Source: Emergomyces orientalis (lineage: Eukaryota; Ascomycota; Eurotiomycetes; Onygenales; Ajellomycetaceae). Taken from it: a stretch of 64,000 nucleotides of DNA. Of the stretch, positions 32,087 to 45,264 are shown one piece after another. Where the stretch lies: contig MOWL01000003.1 in the NCBI GenBank assembly GCA_002110485.1, positions 496,001 to 560,000 on the forward strand, in the 5' to 3' direction. Numbering within the stretch: the first letter of the stretch is position 1; each line of letters opens with the position of its first letter. The position numbers and the translations under genes are program-made. The notes under the pieces were generated by a model that searched no databases, was not told the DNA's origin, and saw only the letters and a program-made list of their open reading frames with translations.

Positions 32087-34097
32087 TCAAACATAAACCT
32101 CCTCTCCAGACAGCGGAGCAAAAAATTCACATCCCAAGCCAACGTCCTCGTTATGCGCCCGCAGCTCCTCCAAAATCAACTCCCGCGGTGGCGTCCCATC
32201 GGTAAGTGAATCCTTGACATGGATGATATAAACCCGAAGCCCGGATAGAGCTTTCTGCCTCGAACCCGATCTCATATGTCTCAAAGGTTCGCCTAGCGAG
32301 CTTAATTCCGGAGTATCTCTGTCATCATCCATTGGAGACCCAGATGCAGGCGGTGTTGTAGGTTGCTCATCGTCATGTCTTGTTCCCTCAGAGGGTGACG
32401 GGGTTGGCTTACCGCGGGAGCTAGAGTGGCGAGTCCGCCGCTTCGAACGAGATGGAGAGTTTGCCCTTCCGGTTCGGGACTGGGTGTTGGAGCTTTTGGG
32501 GCTGGTGGGTTCATCGGAGAGCGCAGAGGCGCCTGCATGCTTGCGCTTTCGCGTAGCCATGTCGCCGAATTTTGGTTTTGTGGCCTCTAATACTTTGCCG
32601 GCCAGGACTTCCAGTTCAGCGATGAGGTGGCGTGGGCAAAGATGGCCGTATAGATAATTGTCCTCGACCGAATCTGTAAAGGAGCATTCCACGAAGATGG
32701 CACGGAGAGATCCGTTGGCGACTTTGGGAGCGGCGATTTCCCATACTTTCTCATTACGGGGTTCGAGTGATATGCTGTCCGGTTCAATATCGCCGAATAT
32801 GATGATTTCCGTTCCTGAATGATCGTCACGGAGAAAGAACGCGGAACTTTCCACAGTGGCTAAGGCCATGTCTTTACCGTTGGAGGTATTTCCGCCCGGG
32901 CCCTGATGGCTTGGTGTATACGATCGGCTAGAAAGAGATGATTTAGCATGTCATTTCTTTGCTCCTGCCCCACATGACAACTGAAAACTTACGCCAGATC
33001 CTGAGTGTCTATTGATACCCTTCTCGAAGGAAGAAATCCAGACTCCGTAGTAAATACTGTACTCTCAGCCCGATGGTGTTTGCCCGTTTCCGGATGAAAA
33101 CGCTGCCCACAACGCCCGTGGCTGACACCGACACACTTGGTAAGTATCCCTTCACATGCCCTAACATAGCCACGGCCGTCCCCACGACCCAGTCTGGGAT
33201 TTCCGCCGTCAACCAGCCGATGGTAAGTTACCAACCCCGCGCCTCCATCTTCATCAGACAGGTTCGGCCACGTAATATCATTAAAAATGTGATTCTTAAT
33301 CGCAGCAATAGCTGATGGGAGGGCAGCGACAATCTTGGGATTTGATTGGGCCTCCACCAGCGGGGTATTCATGGCTAAACCAGCGATATGATCCAAGTGA
33401 GGATGCGTGATGAATACGGATGAAATGATTTCGCGGAATATATAGGCTGCATTGGCTCCCGTGGTAGAGTTAGGAAGTTCAAGCCCCGCAAAAGGCCCAT
33501 CAGTCATCCGTACTTTACCGTCTGTTGATTCTCCATCCTTGACGGAGTTGGAAGTTTCGAGAGCTCGGATAATTCCCCCTAACAGCGTGCCTGCATCTAC
33601 AGCTATGACAGAGCCTACCGACCAGTTTGTAGCCGTCGAACGAACTAATAGTGCGGTAACTATGTCTTCTCGGGGTCCGCCTGAGGCACCCTAGATATAA
33701 ATACCCAATCAGTATCGTTCCATGTTACATAAATCGGCAATGAGAGCGAATTGAGGCGGAATGACGAACGGATACCAGGGCAACAAGAGTAAGAATAGGA
33801 AGCGTAGAAAGAGTAGACAAACAGCAGCAAGTTCAACAATAGAGAAAGTTAAATTGATAGGGAGGTGATTTCCTCACAATCAAGAAAATAGGAAAGACAA
33901 CACACAAGGTTGTATAGTTGTCTAGATGCAGACCAGAAAGGAGTGGGAAAAATGAATAGAAAAGTTGGTTGATGCACAACCCAAATTCATTTCAAAAAGA
34001 CACTCACTAGCACAATAACATGGAAGGAACCTTTCCGCTGCGATTCCGAACTCTTTGACCGTCTCGTTCTCCGCCCCTGACCGCCATCAGGATGCAT
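32087..34097 (-). CDS. PDE1: class II (low-affinity) cAMP phosphodiesterase
   Basis: Exons 34097-34008, 33690-32993 and 32927-32087 give 542 aa. The class II signature is SSVFITHPHLDHIAGL, with metal ligands His126, His128, Asp130 and His131 (metallo-beta-lactamase-like fold). Further family blocks are HVIVL-GASGGPREDIVTALL across junction 1, VSHGRCGQRFHPE, SSAFFLRDD, EIIIFGDIEPDSISL and FVECSF...LYGHLCPRHLIAEL. It hydrolyses 3',5'-cAMP in the cytosol and damps PKA signalling. The first intron is 317 nt, the longest found here. A Ser/Arg/Lys/Pro-rich insert at about residues 386-480 interrupts the C-terminal domain and makes the protein longer than yeast Pde1 (369 aa). Metal-site residues are intact. 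Confidence 0.93.
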
Positions 34098-36793
34098 TGC
34101 GCGCAAGGGGGTGGAGGTTGGATTTTGCCACGAGCTGGACTAACTCGGACGAAATCATATAAACATCAAGATTCCGTTTTTTCCGAACCCAAGTGTGTCT
34201 TCTGAAGCCCGTCACCTCCCACCGCGCATAGAGTAGGCAACAAATATGGGTAGGCTAACCCCCCGCCAGGTGCTCTTCTGGGGGCAGCCCGTTCAACTTC
34301 TGGCTGACCCGGGGGAGGAGGCGATCAGCGGATCTCTGAGGCGAGAAACGGCCCCCCTCCTCTTTGCCCAATATCCCACCTGTCAGCACAGGAGGAGTAC
34401 TTGCTGGACGTTCCTATTTCCTCACTGCCCCGTTGTTATCTCTCGGTTCTCCAGTCCTCAAGCTTAAGTTGTGTATTATGGCAACGGTCGCGCGCCAGAT
34501 GTTGCCTGCGCCGTTTATTCCCTTCCCAGCCACTATTGTTCTTTTGACTCTAGGGAGCGATAGACAGTTCGAAAGTTAGACGGCTGCTCTTCTTGGTCTT
34601 GTCTTGTGTCGTCTCGCCGTGCGCTCTCGTGTTCCTTTCTCCACACCGCGGGATTTATTTTAGATAGCCAAGGTTTCCTGACAATCGCGGGAAATAAAAT
34701 GGTTCAGCAGCGGTGGATCTTCGACGATCAATTATTGGAGCGGGGGAAGAGTTGTCTGAGCGGCGGAGGATTATAGATATATAGATAATGGTTGTCTCGC
34801 TTGTTTTCCGCAACAAGTGTTTAGGGGCTTGTTGAATATGGGCGTGGGTGTTCAATTTATTGCAGAGGAAGAGGCGAGGAAATGAGTGCCCAGCGTGACG
34901 TAGGAAAGTCACCCAGCCCGCGCCCAAACTTGGGGTATTTTAGCGTTTCTATTTTGCGGCATATAGTTAGTTTACTCTAGGTTGGGAGAGGGCGGAACCT
35001 GTATTTTTTTTATTTTTTAATTTATTTATTTAAAAATGAGGCGAGAAGATAAGGATAGTCGAGGAAGAGGGTGTTATTTATACTATTATTACAAACAGAG
35101 AAAGAAGAGGAAAGAAAGATTGAAAAGGGTGGTATGTATTTCGTAGTTCGCCGTGTTCTGGCGGTTGAGGATAGTTAGTAACTCAGATGTGCGCCCACAG
35201 TCCATAGGGCGAAGGAATTTTGGGAGCTGTGGATCCTCCAGTTATCCTATTTCTACATACAAAACCGCTTCCCTCAACCATCGGAATCCCCGGGCCCATC
35301 ACAAGAAAGAAGGCTAAAAAGAAATACAAACCAAAATGAAGCAAGAATTCGCGACCGCAAAAATGGGATCCAATCATAAACTCCCCCCTCTCGGATCTTC
35401 TGCCCCATGAGGAACAAAATAATCGCCATGTTGGAGCGAATGGGCGAAGATCCACTTCTGCTGGGTGGCTGGAGCTTGTCATGCATTTTTTTTATATTTT
35501 TTTTTTTTAGTTTGCTAGCTGAGGCCTACAAGTTACTTAACCATCCGTAATTAAGGAGTATTTCTAGGCGGGCATTCTGGAGAACAGGACAGCCAAAGAT
35601 GTAACAAAAGGCGCAACAAAGCGGCCCGACCTGATGCGATGGAACATTATTATCATTCATGCGCAGCTACGTACCTAGCTAGGTATGAGGTGATGGGCGA
35701 TGTTGGTCTGAATCCTAATCTGTTTTTCTGCCTTTTTCTTTTTTCTTTTTTTTTTGGGGGGGGGTGAGGGGTTGGTTTCTGGTTGGTTCCTGGTTGGGTT
35801 GTTCTCGAACGTTTGGATTGTTCTGCGGCTAATCGTGGGCTGCGCCCTGAGGTTGCATGATGCAAAGTTGTGGGGATGGGTAAATCATGATGTTCATGTT
35901 GGATTCATGGAGTGTTCACAATGTTACTGATATGTTTCTATTTTGTTCTGGATGAATGTATTGAAGCTAGTCCATATACATTACAGTGTGTTCTTTCTTT
36001 GATTGATGCCTACTTGATTACAATGCATTGAAAGTGACAATGATATGTTGATTAATAAATGTATTACATGGCTGAGGCCACGATTCGCACATATTCAGGA
36101 ACATAAATCATATAATGACAACACACAAAATAAAATAAGCTCGTGGTATATGTATAATAAAAGGAGACAATAAAAAATAGAAAAAAGAAAAACCAACCGC
36201 AAACTTGACTTTGTACAGAAATGACTGGTTTGCGCCTGGCAAATTTCCATCCCTTCCTTCACTTTCAACTCCATCCATTCACACACCGATCGTAGGTCGT
36301 AATTGTAAAAAAAAAATAAAAAAATAAAAATAAAAAAAGAGGAAAAGAAAAAATCAAAATCAAGCTAGCGAGCCAAGCACACCCCTTCCAACCCTGCTTC
36401 TCCTCCCGTGGTTATTTTTATCAAGTAAGCTATCTCCCCCGCAATCAGGCCATCATCCCCTCACGCTGTTAAATCTGGAAAAAAAATAAAAATAAAAAGA
36501 CAGAAAACAAGTGCGAAGAGGTGTTTTGGGGGACGTGGAAGATATAGACAAATATACGAGGATTGTTCTTGTTGCTGTTGATTAAGGTGCCACCGTTCAA
36601 AGCATGAATATTGAAAAAAGTAAACCGAGAACGCCTTCCCAAACCTTGTGTTCGCTAAACCGACAAACGAAGCAATTACAGAAAAAGGTATGCGTCTGAC
36701 ATAAGTGTCATGAGGGGGGGATGGACGAGAGAGAGAGAGGGGGGGAGGGATAGAGAGGAGAGAGTTGGTGAGAATAGAATAGATTGTATAATA
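34098..36793. other. intergenic 2.7 kb
   Basis: Upstream of the phosphodiesterase and downstream of the SPRY gene (both minus strand). It has AT-rich and homopurine tracts near 35000-35120 and 36300-36360, and a GA-rich run at 36710-36770. No gene supported. Confidence 0.5.
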
Positions 36794-38496
36794 TCAAGGG
36801 CTCTGGTGCCCACCTCCGCCATTTCTCACTGCTGCATCGTAGCTAGGGATCGGGGGGCTTCTTGAGCTGCGTGTTGGAGGACGATCGCCATACTCACTGT
36901 GGGGCGAGCTAGGTCGCGGGCTAGAGTATTCTGGAGGTGGAATCGTCGATATCCCATCAGTGGGTCGTAGCGTTGTTCGATCATGCTGCTCATCTGTCAC
37001 ATTTGGTGCTCCACTGGACCCTTCACCAACATCTGATTGAGCCGATACATGGGAAAGTTGTGCGAGAGAAATGTCGGTTGGGGATCGAACGGGACCGGGG
37101 CTGGTGGGATACGGCATTCTGATTGTGCCGCTACGTGTTCGTGAATGGCCCGATTCATGCTGCCACCATTGTGTAGGCTGATGGCCTTCGCGACCAGTCT
37201 CTAGAAGAATGCTACCCTGTTCACTTCCATAGGGCGGCGGAGGTGCAAGACTACCTGTCATTGGTGCGAGGCCCCACTTTTTGACGTTCGCCTCGATGAA
37301 GACGAATCCCATTTGTCCAAAGTTAACATGGACCGTGCAGGGTCCATTTGCTCCGACAGTAGGGAAGAAGTTCTGAGACTTTAGGCCATGGGCGGCGTCG
37401 TCGAGCTTCTTCCCGTTTCGAGTGAAAAATATAGTTCCCGTGCGCGGCCGATAACCCACACCTATTACATCCCCTTGGACATATTCGGGCCCGTAACCAG
37501 CAGGAGTAAAGGGTTGGTTATAGCGACGGTGTCCCGTAGACAAGTAGGCTACGGAAGTTTTATGGAAGCCTAGAAAATGAGATAATGTCAACCCAAATAA
37601 TAAAACGTCGGAGAAAAAATATACATACCTGGTAATCGGAATAATGGGTACGGTTTTGTCGTCATGCCAATGCTTATAAGACTGGTCTCTGGTTTATCGT
37701 AAATCTTAGCTTCCCAATAGTAAACATCGTTTTGTTTGGGGACTGGCAAGTTGCTCTGGACGCTGCATTCTGAATCAAAGAATTCGATTTCAGTCCGAGC
37801 TTCCACAAAGCAATTAGCGATCTCAAGCTCCGGTTCAAATTCCCATGCAGAAACACCCTTTTCTTGTATAGCTAAGAACTGTGAAAGTGAAATATCGGTT
37901 TGCATAGTCTCAGGCGGGTTTGCTTGGATGAAGGCTATTATAGACCAGCACATGTTAGCCAAAAAAGACCCAAAAAAAAGTCCACTATGCGACGGAAAAG
38001 TGAAGGTCCCAAATCCTCAAAGACGGAGATCCATACCCTTAGCCCTTAGATATTCCACCTGCTGCAATTCATCCATGGTCTCCAATGCCTCAGCCTCCTC
38101 CCTCGCGAATGCCTGTTCGTCGTCATACTCACCCGGTCTCCCGATCCGGTCAAGTATAATGCGTCCCCGTTGGGTATATCTGAAAAAGAAGAAAACAGCA
38201 AGCACAATGATTGCAACGCCCGCGGAACCAAAAGCAGAGAGAATCCCGATCAGGATACCCTTGCCGGTGGAACCGATATTCCCCCCGAGCCCAACCATGA
38301 CATTTCCGTTGTGCTGCGAAAACGGAGCGTGGCCGCTTGCAAACGACTGAGGTGGAGCGTTGGCAGGCAGTCGTAGATTTAAAGACGGCTGAGAAGATGG
38401 CTTGTCCGCAGGTAGCGGAGATGGGATGGAGGTATAGACGATGGAAGTGGTGAGCGTTGACAGCGACAAGGTAACGCTCTCACGACTTGGCATCAT
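36794..38496 (-). CDS. SSH4: SPRY-domain membrane adaptor, Ssh4/Ear1 type
   Basis: Exons 38496-38037, 37934-37629 and 37569-36794 give 513 aa. Residues about 81-106 form one membrane span, next to RYTQRGR. The SPRY domain follows at about 200-345: VYYWEAKIYDKPETSLISIG, then GFHKTSVAYLSTGHRRYNQP, GDVIGVGYRPRTGTIFFTRN and FFPTVGANG. The tail is Pro/Ser-rich with two PY motifs, PPPY at 366-369 and PPEY at 467-470, which bind WW domains of Rsp5/Nedd4 ubiquitin ligases. Yeast Ssh4 and Ear1 have the same layout and send cargo from endosomes to multivesicular bodies for vacuolar breakdown; that role is inferred here. The junctions are supported by unbroken SPRY blocks. Confidence 0.88.
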
Positions 38497-40689
38497 TCAT
38501 CGAAGGCTACTGAGGGGTGAGATGCCAGCAGCTAAGCAACCGTCTTGATAGCACAGAGGGAGGAAGAAGCAAGAAAACAAGCCTAGAAGTCTATAGAGAG
38601 GCCACAAATCAACTGTCTGGATAGCAAAATCGCGATGAAGAGGGCGGATGTTGGATGGAAGACGAGGATTTGAGTTCCAAGGTTGGGGTTGAAGTGCCCT
38701 GGATGACTTGGATGGCTTTTGAGATTTGAATGGCTGCATCATGCTGAGCAGCTGAGGCAACTTTTGGGGGCTGGCCTGGCGATGGCTCGGTGGCTCGGTG
38801 GCGGGGGGGGGCGGATGAGGCTGACTAAGGACATGCGCTGACATCACGATGGGTCCCTTGTGAAAAATGATGGTTAAAACACCGCCGTCCCATACCTACA
38901 GCATCATTGTGTGTTTTCTGTGGCTGTTATTACTGATTACTGTGATGGCCGTTTTTTATTTTATTTTAAATTGTTGGATGGGTTTCTGAATGCAATTGTT
39001 CCCCCCCCAGCCGCTAATTTTATTGTTTCATCCCAACAATTATCAGCATTTTATCACCAAGTTTCAATTCCCATTATCACTGACAAAGGGCAATTTCGTC
39101 AGCCCCTAATCCATTGTGCGAATTCTCCAAGGGATCATAGTGTCATTCGAAAGAGTTCTGGAAAACTCCTGCGTGCAGGTGTTTGAGATCTGTATATATA
39201 CTCGAAGAAACTGCCGTGGCCCTGTTTCAGGCGCGTTCTTCAAACACACCCCAACTGTAGCACCAATTTTTTATTTTTCTGCTTATTTATTACATGTAAC
39301 TTACATTTCTTGATATCTGAGGAACATCCTTTCACTTCATTATGGGTTACCATTACACCCATATTCTTTTATTCCCCCTGAATGGTTGACTGGACATCTG
39401 CCCTGTGTTTCAGTTCCCGCGCCCAAGAGACCGTCAATGCATCACTTAAAAGGCTGATGTTTGCTTACGTATCGAGATTTCAATTTTAAAAAAAGTTACT
39501 CATCCGCCTGTACTCGTACAAAATGCTCAGTGCATCTGGCTGGTATCGACGTGGACCACAAATCAGGCACTTACTGGTGGGGCTATAGGGTCTGCGGGCC
39601 CACGGGTCATCGCTCGAAAAAAGGATAGCTTCATTTTCGACTCATGCTTGACAAAGTGAGAGTAAGGCAAGTGGAGGCATCAAGCCCATACAGAACGTCA
39701 TACGACGATGCTACATCCAGCAGGATTCTGGATTTCTAACCCTTTCAGAAGCCTGTCACCAAAACAGTAGTAGTTCACCTAGCGTCAGTCTGTCGCCAAG
39801 AGTCCACTTGAAGACCCTCTTCAACAAGTTTTGAAAACTCTTCTTATCTTATCGCTGGTCATCGCTTGCAAGGTTGTCAAGGGCATTATCAGGAATTAGT
39901 GCAAGATTCTTCCAGGTTTTGAATAATGTAGTACGTAGCTAGGGTAATGGTGAACTTTTTTGTATGCATGATCTGGTGCCTAAGGCGTACCGCAGGTTTC
40001 GATATGTCCAAACTGCTGATTTTACTCCGTATATTGACCTTGCAAGCACCTGATATCAAGTATCCAACACTCCATCAATGTGAAAAGGATAGCACTTTTC
40101 GGAGGAACGTGTAGGTAATGTTTCTTTTTCAGTTTTCTCACCGGAATCAATCAATTCCAGCTCCAGAGGCAAGAAATGTGCACGCTCAAAACTGGCAGAG
40201 AGGAGGATGGCATTGGCTTGAGGGTTTGTTATCTCAGCTGCAAGAGCCGGGGACAAGGCGTTACCGAAAGTAAATTTCCTTTCCTAGATAAATATGCCGT
40301 TGTATAAGGGATGCCGCCATTTGAAATTTGGGTTGAAGGGACCCACAACAATGGGGAGGCAGATCGGCATCACGATCGTAGGAGAGGTGATAACTCATTA
40401 GTTTATTAACATTTAATTATAGGCACATAGGCACAAAATGCATAGGCCTAATGTTGATGGCTATCGGTAAATGCTTTAGAATGATTATTGATATAGCAAT
40501 TCATGTTGTTGTCGAGGGTTGGAAAGAGTGATGACCGAATCAAGCTTTGATCTGATTTCTAGCCGCTAACTAATTTAGCGCTCGGCTAGTGGGCTGAGTT
40601 CCAAATCCCGCGAGCTTATTTTGACTGATATTCTTCCTGCTCAACAAAGTACGACAACATCTCGACAGCTTCGAATTGAAAACCAGAAA
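38497..40689. other. intergenic 2.2 kb, divergent promoters
   Basis: Region between the SSH4-type gene (minus) and the aminopeptidase (plus). The first 350 bp is GC-richer, probably the 5' UTR and promoter of the SPRY gene; the rest is AT-rich. No ORF with motifs. Confidence 0.5.
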
Positions 40690-42424
40690 ATGGGTTCTCA
40701 TCTAGCACCCGAATCTTTACCTCCGCCCCTTAATCAGCCACTCGTGGCGGCCAGGACCTTGCAACCTGGTGACGGATGCAAGGTCGAACTCACGATTGAA
40801 GATACAACCGTCGACAAATATCCTGGTAAGTAGCCGTGGCCCCGAAACTTTAATGCATATGGAATTGCATATCGGTCTATTTCTTGGACATAGTGGATGT
40901 ATAATAGTTGAGCAGATTTTTGCCGATTTTGCTAATAAAGAGACTGTTGATTCATAGCAAAACAACATGCGAAAAGGGTTGCTGCTGAGATCCGCAGGGA
41001 TAATGGGCTTATTTACCTAATGGGACAGAAATCTACACTATACGAAGACTCCGACCAAGAAAGAACGTTTCGGCAACGGCGCTACTTTTTTTATGTGTCA
41101 GGCGTCGATGAACCTGATTGCGATCTCAGCTACGATATAAAGGCCGATAAATTGACTTTATACGTCCCTGACTTTGATTTGAAACGAGCAATCTGGATGG
41201 GACCCACATTTGGACGAGAAGACGCACTACATAGGTGAGACCAATCTCATATCTATCCCGGAACAAACATCGTCGCGCATATACGTACAGAAATGGACTT
41301 ACGTTGTGCAATGTAGATTTGACATCGACGAGGTTAAATATCAATCCTCCCTGGATGAAGATCTCAGGCAATGGGCTAAGCACCGGGGCCGTGGCTCCAC
41401 AATATACATTCTTCACGAATCCCAAAAGCCCGTAGAAAAGATCTCCAACGTTTTTATCGATAGCAAAACACTCAAACCAGCAATGGACGCATGTCGGGTT
41501 ATAAAGGATGAACATGAGATTCGCCTCATCCGACGCGCTAATGAAGTATCGGCAGCTGCTCATATAGCAGTTCTCCGGGGAATACGGAAAATGAGCAATG
41601 AGCGCCACATAGAGGGCACCTTTTTGAATACGTGCGTCTCGCTTGGAGCACATAAGCAGGCATACCACATAATCGCCGCGTCTGGTGCGAACGCGGCTAC
41701 ACTCCATTACTCGAAGAACAACGAACCGCTCAAAGGCCGCCAGTTTGTATGCCTCGATGCTGGCGCTGAGTGGAACTGCTACGCAAGCGATGTGACACGT
41801 ACTTTCCCAATAACTAGTCAATGGCCGGGTGCCGAGGCTAAGCAGATATACAGATTGGTCCAGGATATGCAGGAAAGCTGTATTGTACGGGTCAAACAGG
41901 GGATCAGATATCTGGACCTTCACACCCTAGCGCACAATATTCTTATTCAGGGTTTCATTGCCATCGGGATATTTAAGGGAGGCACTTTAGAAGAGATCCG
42001 GAAGTCCGGTGCTTCCAACCTCTTTTTTCCCCATGGCCTTGGACATCATATTGGTCTTGAAGTTCACGATGTTTCGCCAGAATCCATAATGGCACAGGAT
42101 GGCGAGTATTATTCGGGCAATGTGTTGATCTTACCAACGAACCTATCGCCGTGCACCACATCATCGCCGACTTTAAAATCTGGGATGGTAGTTACAATTG
42201 AGCCGGGAATTTATTTCTCTCAGATCGCTCTGGACAATGCAAAACCGGAACAACTCAAATATGTGGATATGGATTTAGTCAAAACATATATGCCAGTTGG
42301 AGGTGTACGGATCGAGGACGACATCCTGGTTACCAAGACCGGTTACATAAATTTGACAACGGCCCCGAAAGGAGATGCCATGTTAGAGATTATTCGACAG
42401 GGAAATGAGTCATGCGATATTTAA
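40690..42424 (+). CDS. Xaa-Pro aminopeptidase / prolidase, M24B
   Basis: Exons 40690-40825, 40958-41234 and 41317-42424 give 506 aa, normal for fungal PEPP-type enzymes. The N-terminal creatinase-like domain has LIYLMGQKSTLYEDSDQERT, RQRRYFFYVSGV and LYVPDFDLKRAIWMGP. The pita-bread domain shows all five metal ligands: Asp285 and Asp296 (LDAGAEWNCYASDVTRTF), His381 (FFPHGLGHHIGLEVHD), Glu433 (VTIEPGIYF) and Glu471 (GGVRIEDDIL), plus the conserved His377 and His388. It would remove an N-terminal residue before Pro or split Xaa-Pro dipeptides with two metal ions, in the cytosol. An in-frame ATG at 40621 could add 23 residues; 40690 fits the family's usual MGSH-type start. Confidence 0.94.
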
Positions 42425-43436
42425 CCCGACGTACGTTGTTGAACTTCGAGGTTTGTCTCGTGTTTGCTTGAGAAATCAATCGGTTTCCATTGCTTCGCTA
42501 TCATTAAGTCTAGAGTATAATATATCACCATTTTTACACCATTTCTGCAAACGTTAGGCGGCATACCATGGCTCCGGCTTGGTCCTGGGGCTCGGGGGAT
42601 GGTACCCCTGAACAACTATTAGTTATATTTTTGAATATATGTGCAAGAATGATGCCTTGGGTCTGCCGTTTTGCCGAATCCGGAGCCACCCAAATCAAAA
42701 CTGCTTGTGGCTGTTGAATGCCAAGCCTTGGTCACATGGGCACGCGCCAGCGCTGACCAATGACATCATCGCTTTCCAGCAGAAAACTTCGAATTTTCTA
42801 CCCAACCTGGGACCTCATACATTCCCCGCTGTCTGGCCATGGGTTGTTCTTTGAATCCCGATAGCGGACTTTGGCTAACTTAAACCCTTGGTGATACTGG
42901 AGAAAATCGAGGCCATTTAACTTTGTTGGCAGCACGCGATTCGTACAGTACTAGTACCATGGCGGAGCCTTCCATCGGTGACTCATTCTCCAGGGTATCG
43001 CGTGGTGACAACCACCATGCTTGTTTGCCCAAGCCCCCATAATTTTGGCAGTTCCCTGTTGCTGATTCGCCTGAATAACCTCTTGTATTTCTACTTTATT
43101 CTTTCCGTTTCGTGATTTGCGAAGGCAAATTTTTTCTCGCAACGGCTTTTTCCTCCCCTGGACACTTAGGCACCCGTGACTTCCAAGTGACTCATCTGAT
43201 AGGTGGAATGAGTCGATATAAAATCCTTGGATTCACCGTTTCTGTCTTCCCCCCCTCTTCTATATAAAAGCAGAGATGGCTTTCCGCGAAATGCCTTTCT
43301 CTAAAATGATGTTCCTATGGCCAGAATTTTAAACGTCTATGGCGTTTGAAGTTTGTTACCTCTGCCTACGCATTTAACTCCTCTCCCTTAACTCGAGTTT
43401 ATTGGATATTTCATTTAATTTTGCTTCACTCCGATA
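42425..43436. other. intergenic 1 kb
   Basis: No gene seen. A TATATAAAAG box-like sequence occurs near 43260-43270, about 170 bp upstream of the next ATG, and may be its core promoter. Confidence 0.5.
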
Positions 43437-43808
43437 ATGGGCCAGAAACATAACCGACGACGCACAAGACCGCGTTCCAGACATCGTTTAAATGTTCAGC
43501 TGAACCAAAACGCCCCGCCCTTGGCTGCCCTTACATCCCACCAGTCACCTTGCGGGCCTAGAGGCTCAAGTACTGCTCTATTTAATCCACCTTCGTATAT
43601 CCTACCGGGCTCTCAGCCATCACCAGTCTCCCAACAGTGGCAAGATCGGTACGTTGCGTGGCAGAACCGCGAGTGTCGGCAAATCCAGGAGGCCGCAAAG
43701 TTGGAGGCTGAACAGTTTCGCCTGTTCGGAGGCGAACCAGGGGACGACGTAGCCTTGTGCTATCGCATGCTAGAATACTTCGGTGGGCTTGATTATATTG
43801 ATTCGTGA
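43437..43808 (+). CDS. small conserved-looking fungal protein, unrecognised
   Basis: One exon, 123 aa. A very basic N-terminus (MGQKHNRRRTRPRSRHR) is followed by a Pro/Ser-rich middle, then a helical Gln/Glu-rich segment (WQDRYVAWQNRECRQIQEAA) and an acidic, ordered end FGGEPGDDVALCYRMLEYFG followed by GLDYIDS. The ordered C-terminus and the possible TATA box upstream argue for a real gene. The basic start suggests a nuclear protein. I recall similar small proteins in related fungi but no function. Confidence 0.65.
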   Translation: MGQKHNRRRTRPRSRHRLNVQLNQNAPPLAALTSHQSPCGPRGSSTALFNPPSYILPGSQPSPVSQQWQDRYVAWQNRECRQIQEAAKLEAEQFRLFGGEPGDDVALCYRMLEYFGGLDYIDS

Positions 43809-45134
43809 GCTTCCGAGCCCACCCTTTTTTTCGGTGGCACCTTTTATATCCCGTTTCGTGCGGCGATGATGATAAAACTGTGCAACGATTGAAGGCACTG
43901 TATTATCTGTTTGTATGGAGGAGAGTTTCACAGCGCCCTACGATGACTACAAGCCGCCCAAGACTGGGAGCCTTTACGGGTATTTCATCAGCCACCCAAA
44001 CTTGGGTGTGCTAGCTAAGAAGTGAATATGGAGAGCATTTGGCACGCAATTTCAACGCTGCTCCCATAACATATGACATCATTCTATATGTCCATACCAA
44101 CCAACACCAGAGCGTGGAATATTCGAAGCCCAGACTCGTAGCAATGACGGTATCCACTTTTCGCCGTAACCTCGCTTTGTCCATCGATCTCTGAAAGGGA
44201 CCTTCGATGGCCGAGTGTGAGAGTTATGTTGCTGGGTGATACCCGATTGGTCAACAACGGCTCAACCATTGATCTCATGGTGGATTTTCGCAAATATGAA
44301 ACCCACGGAAACAAAGGACTAGTTTTCCAATGATGCTCGACGACCTTCCCCGCTGTTTGACCCTGAAGGCAGGCGTGTGCTCGCATCCAGACAGTCGCCA
44401 GTCCGTACGGAATGGCTTGGCGATATGCTTGAGCTCTCTGCAAGTGGACTCGGAATTTGAAACCAGCGTCGCCGGAAAGCAAGGGAAGGGTAGCGGACGT
44501 GTGTTGTCGGGTTTTGTATGGAAAATGGGGAAGGCATGCGGAAATTGAAATGGATGGATAGGTCCTAGAATGGATGTTCTTGTGTTAACTTCAATGATGG
44601 ATGTTGGCTTCTCTCTTAGTACTGCTACGCCGTTAATGTTTGGTTTCGCTCCTCATGTTTGATATATCTTTGGCGAAGGAGTTTTAGGGTTTATTATCTT
44701 TTTTGTTTGTAATAGTGTCGCATAGATATCTGAGTTTTGATGAATGAACGACTTATCTCCACAGAATTTGCGTACTTTACCTAGTGAATTTATATGAAAA
44801 ATAAGCTCATTGGTTGATATTTTAAGTTGTGAAGGATCTTTGCAGGGAGTAAACTAGTCCCAAAATGGACTAGCCCACATTGGCTCAGCCGCGATGGGGC
44901 TAAGCCCAGTTCGGCCACCTGTCATGAATGTTGGAAAGGACAGGTCTTCGGGATCGGAACACCGCCATCAAAATACATATACACATTGTGAGCACCACAA
45001 CCTACACAGGTGTACTCCTCTCCTCTCATTTCTCCTGATAGATCCCCTCTTTTAATAAACTCCACCCTTATCCCATCCGAATACACAATGTGCAGAGTTC
45101 TCGTCTCTTCTGTCCTCTAACTCCCTTGCTGCTG

Positions 45135-45165
<31 letters not shown>

Positions 45166-45264
45166 GCGGAGCGCATTGCTGCCCCCTTCACTCCCCATTA
45201 CCCCGGTTGAAGAACTGTGGGACCTAGGAATTGCCCTTAGTTTCACCCTACTGCAGGACGAAAA
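43809..45264. other. intergenic 1.5 kb with a T26 tract
   Basis: No gene supported; frames at 44084-44548 overlap on both strands without motifs. A run of 26 T lies at 45140-45165, 100 bp upstream of the SEC63 ATG. The T30 tract at 8066 lies about 280 bp before another gene. Both could be promoter poly(dT) elements. Confidence 0.5.
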
